Assembly: GCA_963971425.1 (NCBI GenBank)
Contig: OZ020522.1
Span: 1,834,168-1,898,167 of the forward strand
Reading direction: 5' to 3'
DNA length: 64,000 nucleotides
Source: Bryoerythrophyllum caledonicum
Lineage: Eukaryota; Streptophyta; Bryopsida; Pottiales; Pottiaceae
Position 1 is the first letter of the stretch. Every line of letters begins with the position of its first letter. The translations under genes were made by a program, and so were the position numbers. Below, one piece after another: positions 20,445 to 29,820 of the stretch. The notes beneath the pieces are model-generated. The model worked only from the letters and a program-made list of their open reading frames with translations, made no database searches and had not been told where the DNA came from.

Positions 20445-21732
20445 AGTAACTAATGAATTACAAGAGTAGTCAAGCCTCTTGCACTCCACAAAGGGAGAAT
20501 CAACAAGTGCAAGTAGTATTAGAGAATGTGAAGCCTTTACTAATGATAAACAATCACTTATAAGCAAAGGTAATCACTAAACACTCTTTAACCCCTAAAG
20601 GACCAGAGTCTCCTTCGAGGGGGATTTCTGATTTTGGGCACGTTCCTAAAATTTGAAAAAAATCCTTTTTCTTTGAAATTTTTATTCTAGATTGCCTCTG
20701 ATAAGAGCTTCGTAGACGTATTTTTATTTTATTTTTTGGATTTGTGATTTGAAAGTTAGTACCATTTAAAGCCAAAAGTGGGGACACCGGGCACCTCCAA
20801 ATTTTTTGACAAAAGTTTCTATTGACATTGAGATTTTTCACACATATAAAGAATATTTTTTTTTTTTGGAAATTTTCAAAAAAAAATCTTGTCTATGATG
20901 TAAAAAGGCATTTTATTCCAAGTGAAACATTTTCACACATTTTCGGGCAACGGGGGAAAAAAAATTCCTCTTTTCTACATAAAACCTAGAGATCTTCATA
21001 TTTTTCACTTTTTATTTTTTCAACAACAATATGTGGTGAAAACCTTCTTATTGACCGTTTGGATTATCATTCAAATACATACGTAGTTCACAAAAAAATA
21101 AAACGTGAAATGGCAATTTTTGAACCTCCACTCCTTGCACACTTGTTTTGAATATGCTACACTCTTTTTTTACCTCTAGAAATTGGTGTGTTGGGAAATA
21201 ACATCATGCTTAAGACAATGGTAAAAGATGTAGACCTTGTACAATGCAAAAATTTGATACAAAGTGAAGTCAAAGTCTGCTGATCTACTCAACGCGGGGA
21301 AGAAAATGAATCATTGTTTTGACTTGAAACACTAAAGTCTCTCAATCCGTGCGGTGGATTGCAACCAAATTTTTTCTGGCATGTTTAAATAGAAGTCTAT
21401 TTTAAGATCTTACGGTTGAAATTCTAAAATTCACTTTAAAGTATGATTTTTATGTCTCTTTTTGGCAGTGGCAGTTTTGGACTGGTTTTAGAGCGAAAGT
21501 GGTTGTGGTCCTTTAGTGGTTAACTCACTCACAAAGCTTGACTGACAAAGTCGTCAAGTCAAGGATGTGTGCGGCGCTATACGCACACATACTACCCTAA
21601 GAGGATGAAAATCATCCATGGATGAATGCGGTGCGCCGCCATACGTCCTAAAATCTGTAGATTAGTAACAAACCAATCTATGCTAAAACACTACGATGCG
21701 GAGAGGCCCTCGACGCCACGTCCCGTGATATA
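20445..21732 (-). repeat. 5' LTR of the gypsy element, split by a MITE
   Basis: 20445-20587 and 21524-21732 together match the 3' LTR block 11540-11892 (for example the shared TACTAATGATAAACAATCAC and GGTGCGCCGCC). The 928-bp MITE plus one TTAA copy interrupts it. The high-coordinate end is truncated against another MITE-derived sequence. Confidence 0.6.
20592..21519. mobile_element. Long TTAA-type MITE, copy B, nested in the LTR
   Basis: 928 bp with ends CCCCTAAAGGACCA and TGGTCCTTTAGTGG, flanked by TTAA at 20588-20591 and 21520-21523. The other LTR gives the empty site: AACACTCTCTAATTCACC at 11674-11691 against AACACTCT[TTAA-element-TTAA]CTCAC here. This directly shows a 4-bp TTAA duplication, the piggyBac mark. 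No transposase is encoded. Confidence 0.85.
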
Positions 21733-23700
21733 CCCGTTTTCTACTTGTGAGAATTTGGCATACAATAAACTAGTATTATATAGAACATGATGGAATAAAA
21801 TTTAGACCTTGTATTTTGAAAAATTATGATATCAAGTGAAGTCAAAGTGTGTTGATCATCATAACACAAAGAAATGAAAGAACCTTATTCTTCACTTCAA
21901 GCATTACAGTCTTTTATTCTTTCAAGTTCTTATGGTTAAAAAACCAAAACTAATTTTTTTTCCTACTCATTGCACAAAGATGGATAGTTTTGGAGTATAT
22001 TAATGAATAAAATTATTGTCTTTTTGACCAAGAATTAGATTTCTATTCTTGATGGGCCCAATATCTTAATGAATGATCATCATCATTGCACCAAAACCAC
22101 CAAAAAATATGATTGTGTTTCTATTTTAAACCAAAAGGTATGTTGGCAAAACTTTATCACTTTATTTAGAAAATATGGACGGGCACCCTATAGCTAGTGA
22201 GGTGAAAGGAGGGCGCGCTTTGGCTCTAGAGCAATTTTTTGGGAAGGCAGCGCTTGCTGGGCACGGGAGTGGGAAGTCAGGGTATGAGGGCGAGCTCGAA
22301 AGATGAAGTTTTATAGGTATTCCTAGATGGTCCGCAAGTGCGGCGATTTAAGCAGAAGTAAGGCGAGGCGTTCTCTTCCAGGGCAATGCGTCTGTGTGGA
22401 ATGCATGATGGGTGAATGAGGGAAAGTGGGCGGGCGCCTACAATAGATGTAATGAGCTGTATATGTGCATTTACCACGATGTGAAGGTGCCGTGTCAAAT
22501 CTTTCCAAAAGGATGAGGTCAATGATTTCTCTAGAAGAATGAAGGTTGTGATATCTCTAAAGGAATGAAGTCTGTGATCTCTCCTTCTAGAGGAGGTATT
22601 CTTGGTTGATGGATTTTTAAGTTTCAAAGAATTCGAGGTTCTACTATCTCTCTTGTTGTATGTGCCTTTGGTAATTGATATTGTGTATGAAATATTTCTT
22701 CAAATGAACAATGGTGGTGGATGCAAGTAGCTGCCAAGTATTGGGTGGAATTTTATAGAATGTAGAATTGAAGTTATCACTCTATATATAAAGTGGAGAC
22801 ATGCAATCCAAAGTCGTGGCAGGAGGCCACATAGGCTTCTCTGACCATTGTCGTGAAGGCACCGAGTGCAACAGGCCATGACTCGTAGGCAATGACAGAT
22901 GACAGGCGGTGACCGCAAGGTGGGCACGACAATGGGAGCCGAGAGGTGGTGGACGCCACCCAATGCCGGTCGCCTAAACCTCAAATCCTAGCCTGTCCGG
23001 AAACACTTGACTCTACACCTTCAAAGATGGCGCTCATTGCGTTGTTGGGTTGTTCTGTAGGGGGATCCTAGCCTTCAGAGATGGCACTCATTGTGCTGTT
23101 GGAAAGTGATTTGCACATGTTGGCTGCAGAAGCACGCTCAAAGTTTTTGATCAATCAAATTCTCGAATATTCTTGGCCAATTGGTGGAAAAAGAGATTCA
23201 AAATGGGGAGCTGTTTCAGGATTCTTTTGCAACATGATGTTTTCTTTGTATTCTACAAGTATATTAATGAATGGAATTTCAAATTCCGATCATCATCGCA
23301 CCTACTACATGTTTGAGAATTTGCAAAATGGTCATGCCAAATGGACATATATTCAAAGATGTTAGTTGCAAAATCTTCATTTCAAAGGTGTATATCTTGA
23401 TAAATTTATTACATTTTTTGTATTGTCAAAGTAAAATATATGACCATATATGTAGTCCACCACAAACCTCCAAGATATCTTGCAAACCTATTAATATCAA
23501 GGATTGTCCTTTTGCTGTTGGAGACATTAGAAATCTTGGGCATGTTTCCATGATTTCAATTTGGATTTCCAATATTTGAATTTTTGTACAAAGTTGCAAG
23601 AAGATAAGAGATGGAAATATATATTTTTTTTCATTTCCACTCTTTGCACGAGTAGTTTTGAGGTGGTTTTGAGAATAATCATGGTCCTTTAGGGGCTAAT
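21733..23700. repeat. Fragmented third copy of the long TTAA MITE plus unassigned sequence
   Basis: 21745-22030 resembles the MITE interior (CAAGTGAAGTCAAAGT and neighbouring blocks). 23640-23700 resembles its right end, finishing ATGGTCCTTTAGGGGCTAA. The roughly 1.6 kb between them has no recognised gene and is probably a later insertion. Minus-strand frames at 22627-22277 and 22984-22700 show no domain. Confidence 0.45.
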
Positions 23701-25098
23701 AGTAGAGCAATTTAGCTTGTCCATATCTCCACCACAACACTAAAAGTGGAATTTAGTGTTACAAAACAATTAGTGTAATAACCTTTTGTGACCACATGAC
23801 TCTAATTGTGTGTCTCTAGAAAATTAGTGTAACGTTGATTAATAGGTGCTTGCTACATTGAAGAAATCATGTGCCCATTTCCAAATACTTTTGCCATTTC
23901 GGGCCATCCTCCTTCTCAATCAACGGCATCAGATTGTACATTGCCAGCACATTTGGTGCCTTTGGCAGCAATGACAGTGTCGTTGTAGGAGCCGAAGATG
24001 ACGTCGACAACACCATACTTCTCTAGCTTGGCATCGTTGTACTCAAAACATTGCATCGTTATACTCAACAACATGCTTCTCTCTCTTGGCACCATTGCAT
24101 TCAAAGCATTGCATCATTGAACTTAACAACAACAAGAAGAAGAACTCCAATCCTTGAGGGGGCCAAAGTGAATACAATGTTTGTTCGTTCCATGACTAAA
24201 TCCATGTCCACAACTCAACAACATACTTCTCTCGCTTGGCATTGTTGAACTCAAACCACCACATTTCCCTCCCTCCCTCCCTCCCTCCACTCAATCAAAT
24301 ACCCCCCGGCCACAACAATATTGATCACATGTCGGCGCTCACGATTCAAGCCCCCTCCACAGGTCACATCTCTCAACAACGACTGTCTCACAAAAGATTG
24401 ATGGACTTGTCACCAACTGCTCCATCATTCCACAAATTTCAACTTGTCACCCCGTCAAGAGGGAGACAGTTGCAGCCGCATGACAGTCACAATTGCTCAA
24501 GCCCCAAACATTGTTCACAAGATTACTTTCATTGTATGCGATTCTCACTTTTCGTACAATTTATCACAGTTTGCTAATTTTCAATCTCTATGAATATTAT
24601 TTTTTCATCAACACTAAATGTAAAACTAGTAAAAATCCAAAGTTTCAATCCTTTGCATTGTTCATATTGAATTAGTGTTGTAACATTTGCAAGCATTGTT
24701 GACATATAGTGTTAGAGTTTGTAATTAGTGTTGCGAACTCTAAAATTCCAAAAACAATGTATCTATTTTTTTCTACTAATCATGGAATGCAACAAAATTG
24801 TAGAGCGTGGTTTATCAACACTACACCACCTCTCTACGACTATAGATAGCTCACTTGCCAAGTGAGGTGCCATGTAGTTTTTGGTGGTTACTACCTTTTT
24901 GTATTGTGAACTCTTGCTTACAAGCCACCATCCTAGCTTTACCACACCCTTCGACCTACCTTTTAGTAGAAAGGGGACATCATATCTATCCCCAACACTA
25001 CTTTAATTTAACAAGTGGGCTCACCCTCTAAAAACAGGTACCATACATTTGTATTAAATGAAGAAAAAATATACAATGAAATGCACACCAAGTTGTAT
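23701..25098. other. Intergenic repeats and unassigned sequence
   Basis: Contains a reiterated CTTGGCA(T/C)CATTG/ACTCAA-type motif between 24020 and 24250, a TCCC microsatellite at about 24262-24290, and a segment at 24158-24215 that recurs near 49272-49335 (AGGGGGCCAAAGTGAATA and TAAATCCATGTCCA). No gene seen. Confidence 0.45.
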
Positions 25099-25203
25099 AG
25101 TAAGAGGCCCCGCGAATGGGATCTCGAGTAAAGTGAGAGCCTATTGGGCGAGAGCCCCTAGGGATCTCACTTCCATGAGGCCCTATTCGCAAGGCTTCTT
25201 ACT
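25099..25203. repeat. miRNA-precursor-like imperfect hairpin
   Basis: About 42-nt arms (25099-25141 and 25163-25203) pair with scattered mismatches around a roughly 20-nt loop that itself contains GGGCGAGAGCCC. Arm ends are AGTAAGAGGCC and GGCTTCTTACT. The size and mismatch pattern suit a plant MIRNA foldback, but a small foldback transposon is equally possible. Confidence 0.4.
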
Positions 25204-26189
25204 TTGCAAAGCCCAAGGAAATTTTCTTTTAACCTTCATTGTATGGCGGACCTCCTGTTTGTGAGGCCCAATATTGGAATCTGAGCTACTGTACTCAATG
25301 ACACCTACCTATCAAAGTATTTGTTTTTCAAATCACATTGGTTTGGACCCAATGGATATCACCTTGGTATTACATAGGTATTACCTTGGCAATATATAGG
25401 TATCAACAAGACAAATCTCTTGAACTTTTTGAAATTTTGGAACAATCTCCATGTTGTGAATTAATTATGTACATTTAATTAATTATGTGATCATTGTGTA
25501 GGGTACCTTCAACTCTTTAACCCTCAAAAGCAGGAGCCTTTGACCGTGGCATCAAATATAAGAGGAAGTTTTTTTAATTTCATTTTCAAAGATGAGATCA
25601 CATGTTTTATTCGTGTTACAAAGATCACAATTTTTTGGGTGAAAATTTGAGTTTATAGTGATTTTTTGAAGAAAATGTGAAGGGAATTCATATCAAATAC
25701 AAAGCATGCTAAAATAATTCCAAAACTTTCACCAAAGGTATACATTATGGGAACAAAACTTGTGGTGTAAATGAAACTTCCGTGTTAACCTAGAATTAGA
25801 AAACTCGTCAACCATGGTAACATGCCCAAAGTTCAAATCCCAACTACTTATTTAACTTTATGTATTTTAAAGAATTTCAAATTGGTATGAAAACTAGATT
25901 TCATAAACTTAATTTCATTAGTTGGATTCAAAATAAAAAAATATCATTCAAATGACATGAATTCAAATTTAGAGTTAGAGCAAGAAAGTTTCCAAAATTC
26001 ACTACATTGAGATCCATGTCACAAACATTTTCTTCCTTTAGATATATCATGATTACTTCAATGAGGCAATTTTCATCATCATCTACACATTCAATAAACT
26101 CTCCACAAAAAGAAATGGTTAAAAATCGTTCCCAATGATAACCATCCTCGAAATGTCATATAAGAAGCTATTTTTTGGCTTACTCCAGC
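25204..26189. other. Unassigned AT-rich sequence
   Basis: No gene found. A TTAACCCTCAAAAGCAGGAGCC at about 25517 resembles a left end of the TTAA MITEs, with no matching right end noticed. Confidence 0.35.
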
Positions 26190-26197
26190 ATATGAGG

Positions 26198-26474
26198 ATT
26201 AAGGCCTGATGTCCACTTTCAGGTCATTTAGGCACGTTAACCTATGTGTCAAGCGCTACAAACCACCTCTTAGAAGAGTTCGAGGAAAATTTAGAGGCGG
26301 AGCGAGATGCACATCAATCGAGACAAGCACCACCAAAATTGATGCATGCATTGACAAATTACAATGAATTCCACAAAGAAGGATCGCGATGGAAGGTATC
26401 GCGATGATTACGATGATCTATTACGCTCATAGATTCTTCCAAGGCTCATGAGCTTGTAGGCCTCAGAGGCTTAA
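26198..26474. repeat. Short TTAA-type MITE (family 2) copy
   Basis: Similar along its length to 33698-33980: GGCACGTTA, a GAGGCGGAG block, CACCAAAATTGATGCA, GGATCGCGATG, and CTCATAG followed by CTCATGAG. It ends near GCCTCAGAGGCTTAA. Non-coding. Confidence 0.6.
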
Positions 26475-27252
26475 AGCAACTTTTTCAAAAAGTCAGCGGG
26501 CTTTACGCAGGTGAAACCATGCGCGTGCTTGGGTCAACCGGAAGTCTTCCCACCAAGCCTCCCACCGGTCTTCAAGTCGTCCTTGATCCCAAGTCTTCCG
26601 GCTCCCGGTCTTCACAAACGACACCAACTCCGGTCTTCAAGTCAACGGTCTTCGAGTCGTCTCGCACCTATTCCATTTTGGTGGCTTCAACCTTAAAACC
26701 ACGCCGTAGCATCTGGAGCGTCTTCGCAGCAGGCACCTTGATTCACCTCGTGGTAGCTCCCACCATTTTTACTCGGAGAGCGGAACAAGGAGAGGCTCCC
26801 TCCGTTGGAGTCACGTGGAGAGCTGGCCGAGTTTCGTGTCCAGGTCGCGTCCAGTGTACTTGTTGTTTTCGCTGTTGCAGCGTCGTTGTGGTACTTCTCT
26901 GCAGAATAGAACAGTAGTACTGCGCTACTTTGTTGCTGGTGGTGAACCGTTACAAGATCAGCTACTGGTGAATCTTAATTTATGAGCTTCACTGGGTGCT
27001 CGGATTTGTCTCTTGAAGAGGTACTAGGAGGAGTTGTTAGAAGCTAGAGTTTGGTCGTGACGATGGAATCGTTGTAACATTTATCTGGTTCTCGAGTGAG
27101 TTCTTTATTTATCTGAAGAGTTCCATGAGGAGAACCTGAAATTGGGCTCCACTTGTGAGTCTGTCGTTTGGAATTTTGCAGCAGGTAACGAGCCTTTTGT
27201 AGGTAGAGACAGGGAATTATTTTTAGCAGTTAGAAATCTTCCAGCTTCAGCG
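26475..27252 (+). other. Upstream region and probable 5' leader of the exostosin gene
   Basis: GC content rises from about 26500. The stretch 26535-26660 repeats a CCGGTCTTCAAGTC-like motif several times. A plus-strand frame at 26519-26917 is probably a leader artefact. GTAACG at 27185 and CAG at 27181-27183 could be splice-like sites, but no exon could be supported. Confidence 0.4.
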
Positions 27253-28596
27253 ATGAAGTTTGCACGGAAACAGCGCGTGATCCTGATCTCGGTCCTCTAC
27301 GTGTGCGCCGCGGCGCTCTTGATCTGCGGAGTCTGTTTCACAGTGTTCCCTCGACACTTAACGGAGTCCCGGCATGCCGTCGAGGAGGCGCCTCACGCAG
27401 TCTTCGGCGACGACGAGTCTGCCATCCTCTCCTCCTCCGAAATCTGGACCGCCGGCGCACGCGCGCTGACCTCCACAAACGAAGACTCGGACTTCTCTTC
27501 ACAACAGGAAGATTCAGCTTCCTCACAAGAAGAAGCGGCCTCCTCCGAGGAAGACAATGACCTTCAGAGAAGCCTCCCGCAACTCTACCATGTCCCGCAG
27601 ATCTTCGCGCTCAACTACGAGGAGATGACGAAGAATTTGCGCGTGTACATCTACCCGAACTCGCTTACGAACAACTCATTCGAGTACGACGTCTCCGAAA
27701 TCAAGAATACACAACACGGAGGCGGGATGGATTCAACCACGGCGAGGTTCTTCAACCTCGTCGCGAGGAGCGCGTTCCGCACCACGAACCCGGACGAGGC
27801 GCACCTCTTCCTGCTCCCGGTGTCCATCGACATGCTCCACGCCTCGCTCGGCGCTGCCGGTGGCGGCGTCGGCAGCCACCTCCGCCACTACATCAACTCC
27901 ATCCGCACCGCCTTCCCGTTTTGGGACCGCTCGCTCGGCGCCGACCACTTCTACCTCGCCAGCCACGCCTACGAGCCCGCGAATCACCGCAACAACCTCG
28001 AGCTCTCCAAGAACGCCGTGCAGGTCGCCTGCTCGCCGCTCGCGCCCGGCCAGTCCTTCTACCCGCACAAAGACATCCTCCTCCCGCACTACCACCAAAC
28101 CCCGGCCGCTTCTCCTCTCCCTTCCTCCTCTCCGCGCCCGTATCTCGCCTACGTCAACCAAGACCTCGCGCAATCGCCTCTCCTCCCCGAATCCTACCGC
28201 ACCGACGCCGATTTCCTCCTCTCTCCTTCTCCTTCCTTCTCCTCCTCCAAGTTCTGCATCAGCCTCTCCATGCGGAACGTCGTGGACGCGCTTCGATCCG
28301 GATGCGTCCCCGTGATGGTGTCCGACTCGATCTCCTTGCCGTTCCAGGACGTCTTGAACTGGCGGGAGTTTTCAATAGTGATAGGGACGGAGGAGCTTCC
28401 CGCCGTGAAGAAGCTCTTGGCGGCTATGGCGGACGCGAAGGTGGCCAAGATGCAGTACCTCGGGTTCCAGGCCAGCAAGCACATGGAGTGGAGCGATGAT
28501 GAGACCGCGTTGCAGTTCGATGCGTTTCATCTGTCGCTGTTCGAGCTGTGGATGCGGCGCCATAGCGTCAAGTATTCCCGCCGCGGTGAGTCGTGA
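27253..28596 (+). CDS. Exostosin-family (GT47) glycosyltransferase
   Basis: 447-residue type II membrane protein, probably Golgi, acting in cell-wall or proteoglycan glycosylation. I start at ATG 27253 because the positively charged MKFARKQR is followed at once by one membrane segment (about residues 9-31). An acidic Ser/Glu stem follows (about 65-105), then the exostosin domain. Landmarks are LRVYIYPN, NPDEAHLFLLPVS, PFWDRSLGADHF, SKFCISLS, DALRSGCVPVMVSDSISLPF and DVLNWREFSI. The usual stretch between the FCL-type strand and the VVEA helix (a PSGYEVASPR-like loop in most plant GT47 members) is missing, so the donor-binding region is shortened. No intron in this frame. The stop lies inside CGCGGTGAGTCGTGA, a good donor site, so a further 3' exon cannot be excluded. 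Confidence 0.85.
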   Translation: MKFARKQRVILISVLYVCAAALLICGVCFTVFPRHLTESRHAVEEAPHAVFGDDESAILSSSEIWTAGARALTSTNEDSDFSSQQEDSASSQEEAASSEEDNDLQRSLPQLYHVPQIFALNYEEMTKNLRVYIYPNSLTNNSFEYDVSEIKNTQHGGGMDSTTARFFNLVARSAFRTTNPDEAHLFLLPVSIDMLHASLGAAGGGVGSHLRHYINSIRTAFPFWDRSLGADHFYLASHAYEPANHRNNLELSKNAVQVACSPLAPGQSFYPHKDILLPHYHQTPAASPLPSSSPRPYLAYVNQDLAQSPLLPESYRTDADFLLSPSPSFSSSKFCISLSMRNVVDALRSGCVPVMVSDSISLPFQDVLNWREFSIVIGTEELPAVKKLLAAMADAKVAKMQYLGFQASKHMEWSDDETALQFDAFHLSLFELWMRRHSVKYSRRGES

Positions 28597-29820
28597 TCCA
28601 TCCTGCGCCTTCTCCTGTCACTATATCCTGTCACTAAATTAGTGACAGGATCACCACTGCTCGAGAGTTGTACATAGAAGAAAAGGTGATCAGGCGCAGG
28701 TTGTACAAGTAACGATATTGTCTCCTCGTCAATTGTTTCCTTGAATTTGTGACTTTGTTTAATTGCAAACATGCCATTTCAGGATGTAGACATTGTTGTC
28801 TATTTTGAAGAAAATGAATTCTAAGAAACCTGCTGTTGGGATCCGCTTAGACATTACTTGGCAACATGCTGTAATTGTAAGGGTAATTTTGATTCGTGTT
28901 GGTATAATCAAAAGTGATATACAGTACATTTAATATGTAAAATCTCATACTATTGATTTTATGGATGCATCAAATAAGTTTGGAGATTTAATTTTGGATG
29001 TGAATTTTTACTAGGTGTTGATCTATTTGGTACTTTAGGAGCGGAACGTTGTTTATGTCATGAAAACAGTAACCTGTTACTACTCTTTGTTTTGTATACT
29101 TTTTGAACCATTGAAACAACACTACAGTACTGTGATGTGATTGATTTTGTACAACCATCTGAAGATTGATGCGATTTTTTTAAAACCGAGATCAGCACAT
29201 GATTTTTTAAAAAAAAAACAATGATTTTTTCCCTTTTGTACAAAAACATGATTTTTGTATCATGGATCATATGAAATTTCATATGTACAAAAACATGTTT
29301 TTGTATCATATGAAATTCTATCTACAGTGAAAATTGTCAAATACAACAACTATACCTCAAATCCATAAATTTAAAACTCTAAAACCATTACCCAAAGATG
29401 GTTCCCGAGGGTGGTTCCTACGATGACGTCATCATCGCTGCACGTTAACTCTTCATTCATGAGAACACAATAACACTTACAGTGTTTAGCGGCGCACTCA
29501 ACACAAGTCGCACTCCACTTCAGAGAAATCTCTACTTTTCTACAGATTCCATCACGCGAATATCACCAGGCGCATCAATCTCCACCGCATCCAACCATGA
29601 CTCATAATCTCAGAAATCTTGTCTCCATCGATCAAGACTAGCTTGAAAAAGCAACAAGAGCGCCACATCTGAGACGATCTCTCCCACATTGACCACCTTG
29701 AAAAGGGTGTAAAGCTCGACACTACTTTCGTCACCTCTTTGTGGAAAGGGGGCCGGTGAAGAAGATTGTCATGTGCACAGCAAGAATTCATTACCTGGTG
29801 AAACTGATTAGGAGTAAGCT
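28597..29820. other. Exostosin 3' region and ENT upstream region
   Basis: Holds a 27-nt palindrome at 28625-28651 (ATCCTGTCACTAA arms around one base), back-to-back palindromes at 29268-29305, and otherwise AT-rich sequence. No gene. The last 300 bp should contain the ENT promoter; no specific element was recognised. Confidence 0.5.
28625..28651. repeat. 27-nt near-perfect palindrome in the exostosin 3' region
   Basis: 13-bp perfect arms ATCCTGTCACTAA and TTAGTGACAGGAT separated by a single A, 29 nt after the stop codon. It would fold as a hairpin in the transcript. Confidence 0.8.

Larger units (their letters stand above)
11540..21732 (-). mobile_element. Ty3/gypsy retrotransposon encoding a DNA methyltransferase and PHD finger (decayed)
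   Basis: A minus-strand LTR retrotransposon whose order from its 5' end is: LTR (21732-20445, split by a MITE), gag with CCHC knuckle (about 19100-18155), a region of unknown function (18248-17316), protease-like segment (about 17330-16850), C5 cytosine methyltransferase (about 16812-15755), RT (about 15400-14520), RNase H (14513-13990), integrase (about 13600-12867), PHD finger (12651-12328), LTR (about 12016-11540). RT-RNaseH-INT order defines Ty3/gypsy. A purine run (GGGGGG on the minus strand, 12018-12023) sits at the expected polypurine-tract position. Many stops, frameshifts and lost catalytic residues mark it as dead. Confidence 0.85.

Noticed and set aside
25091..25210. tRNA or snoRNA gene
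   Set aside because: No cloverleaf, A/B box or C/D box pattern; the arms form a single long stem.
26519..26917. 132-codon frame upstream of exostosin
   Set aside because: Low-complexity Ser/Thr/Pro sequence over a repeated CCGGTCTTCAAGTC motif; better explained as leader DNA.
27303..28563. Several long frames on both strands overlapping the exostosin gene
   Set aside because: GC-rich codon bias of the real frame opens the others; they show Arg/Pro/Ser-rich low complexity and no domain.
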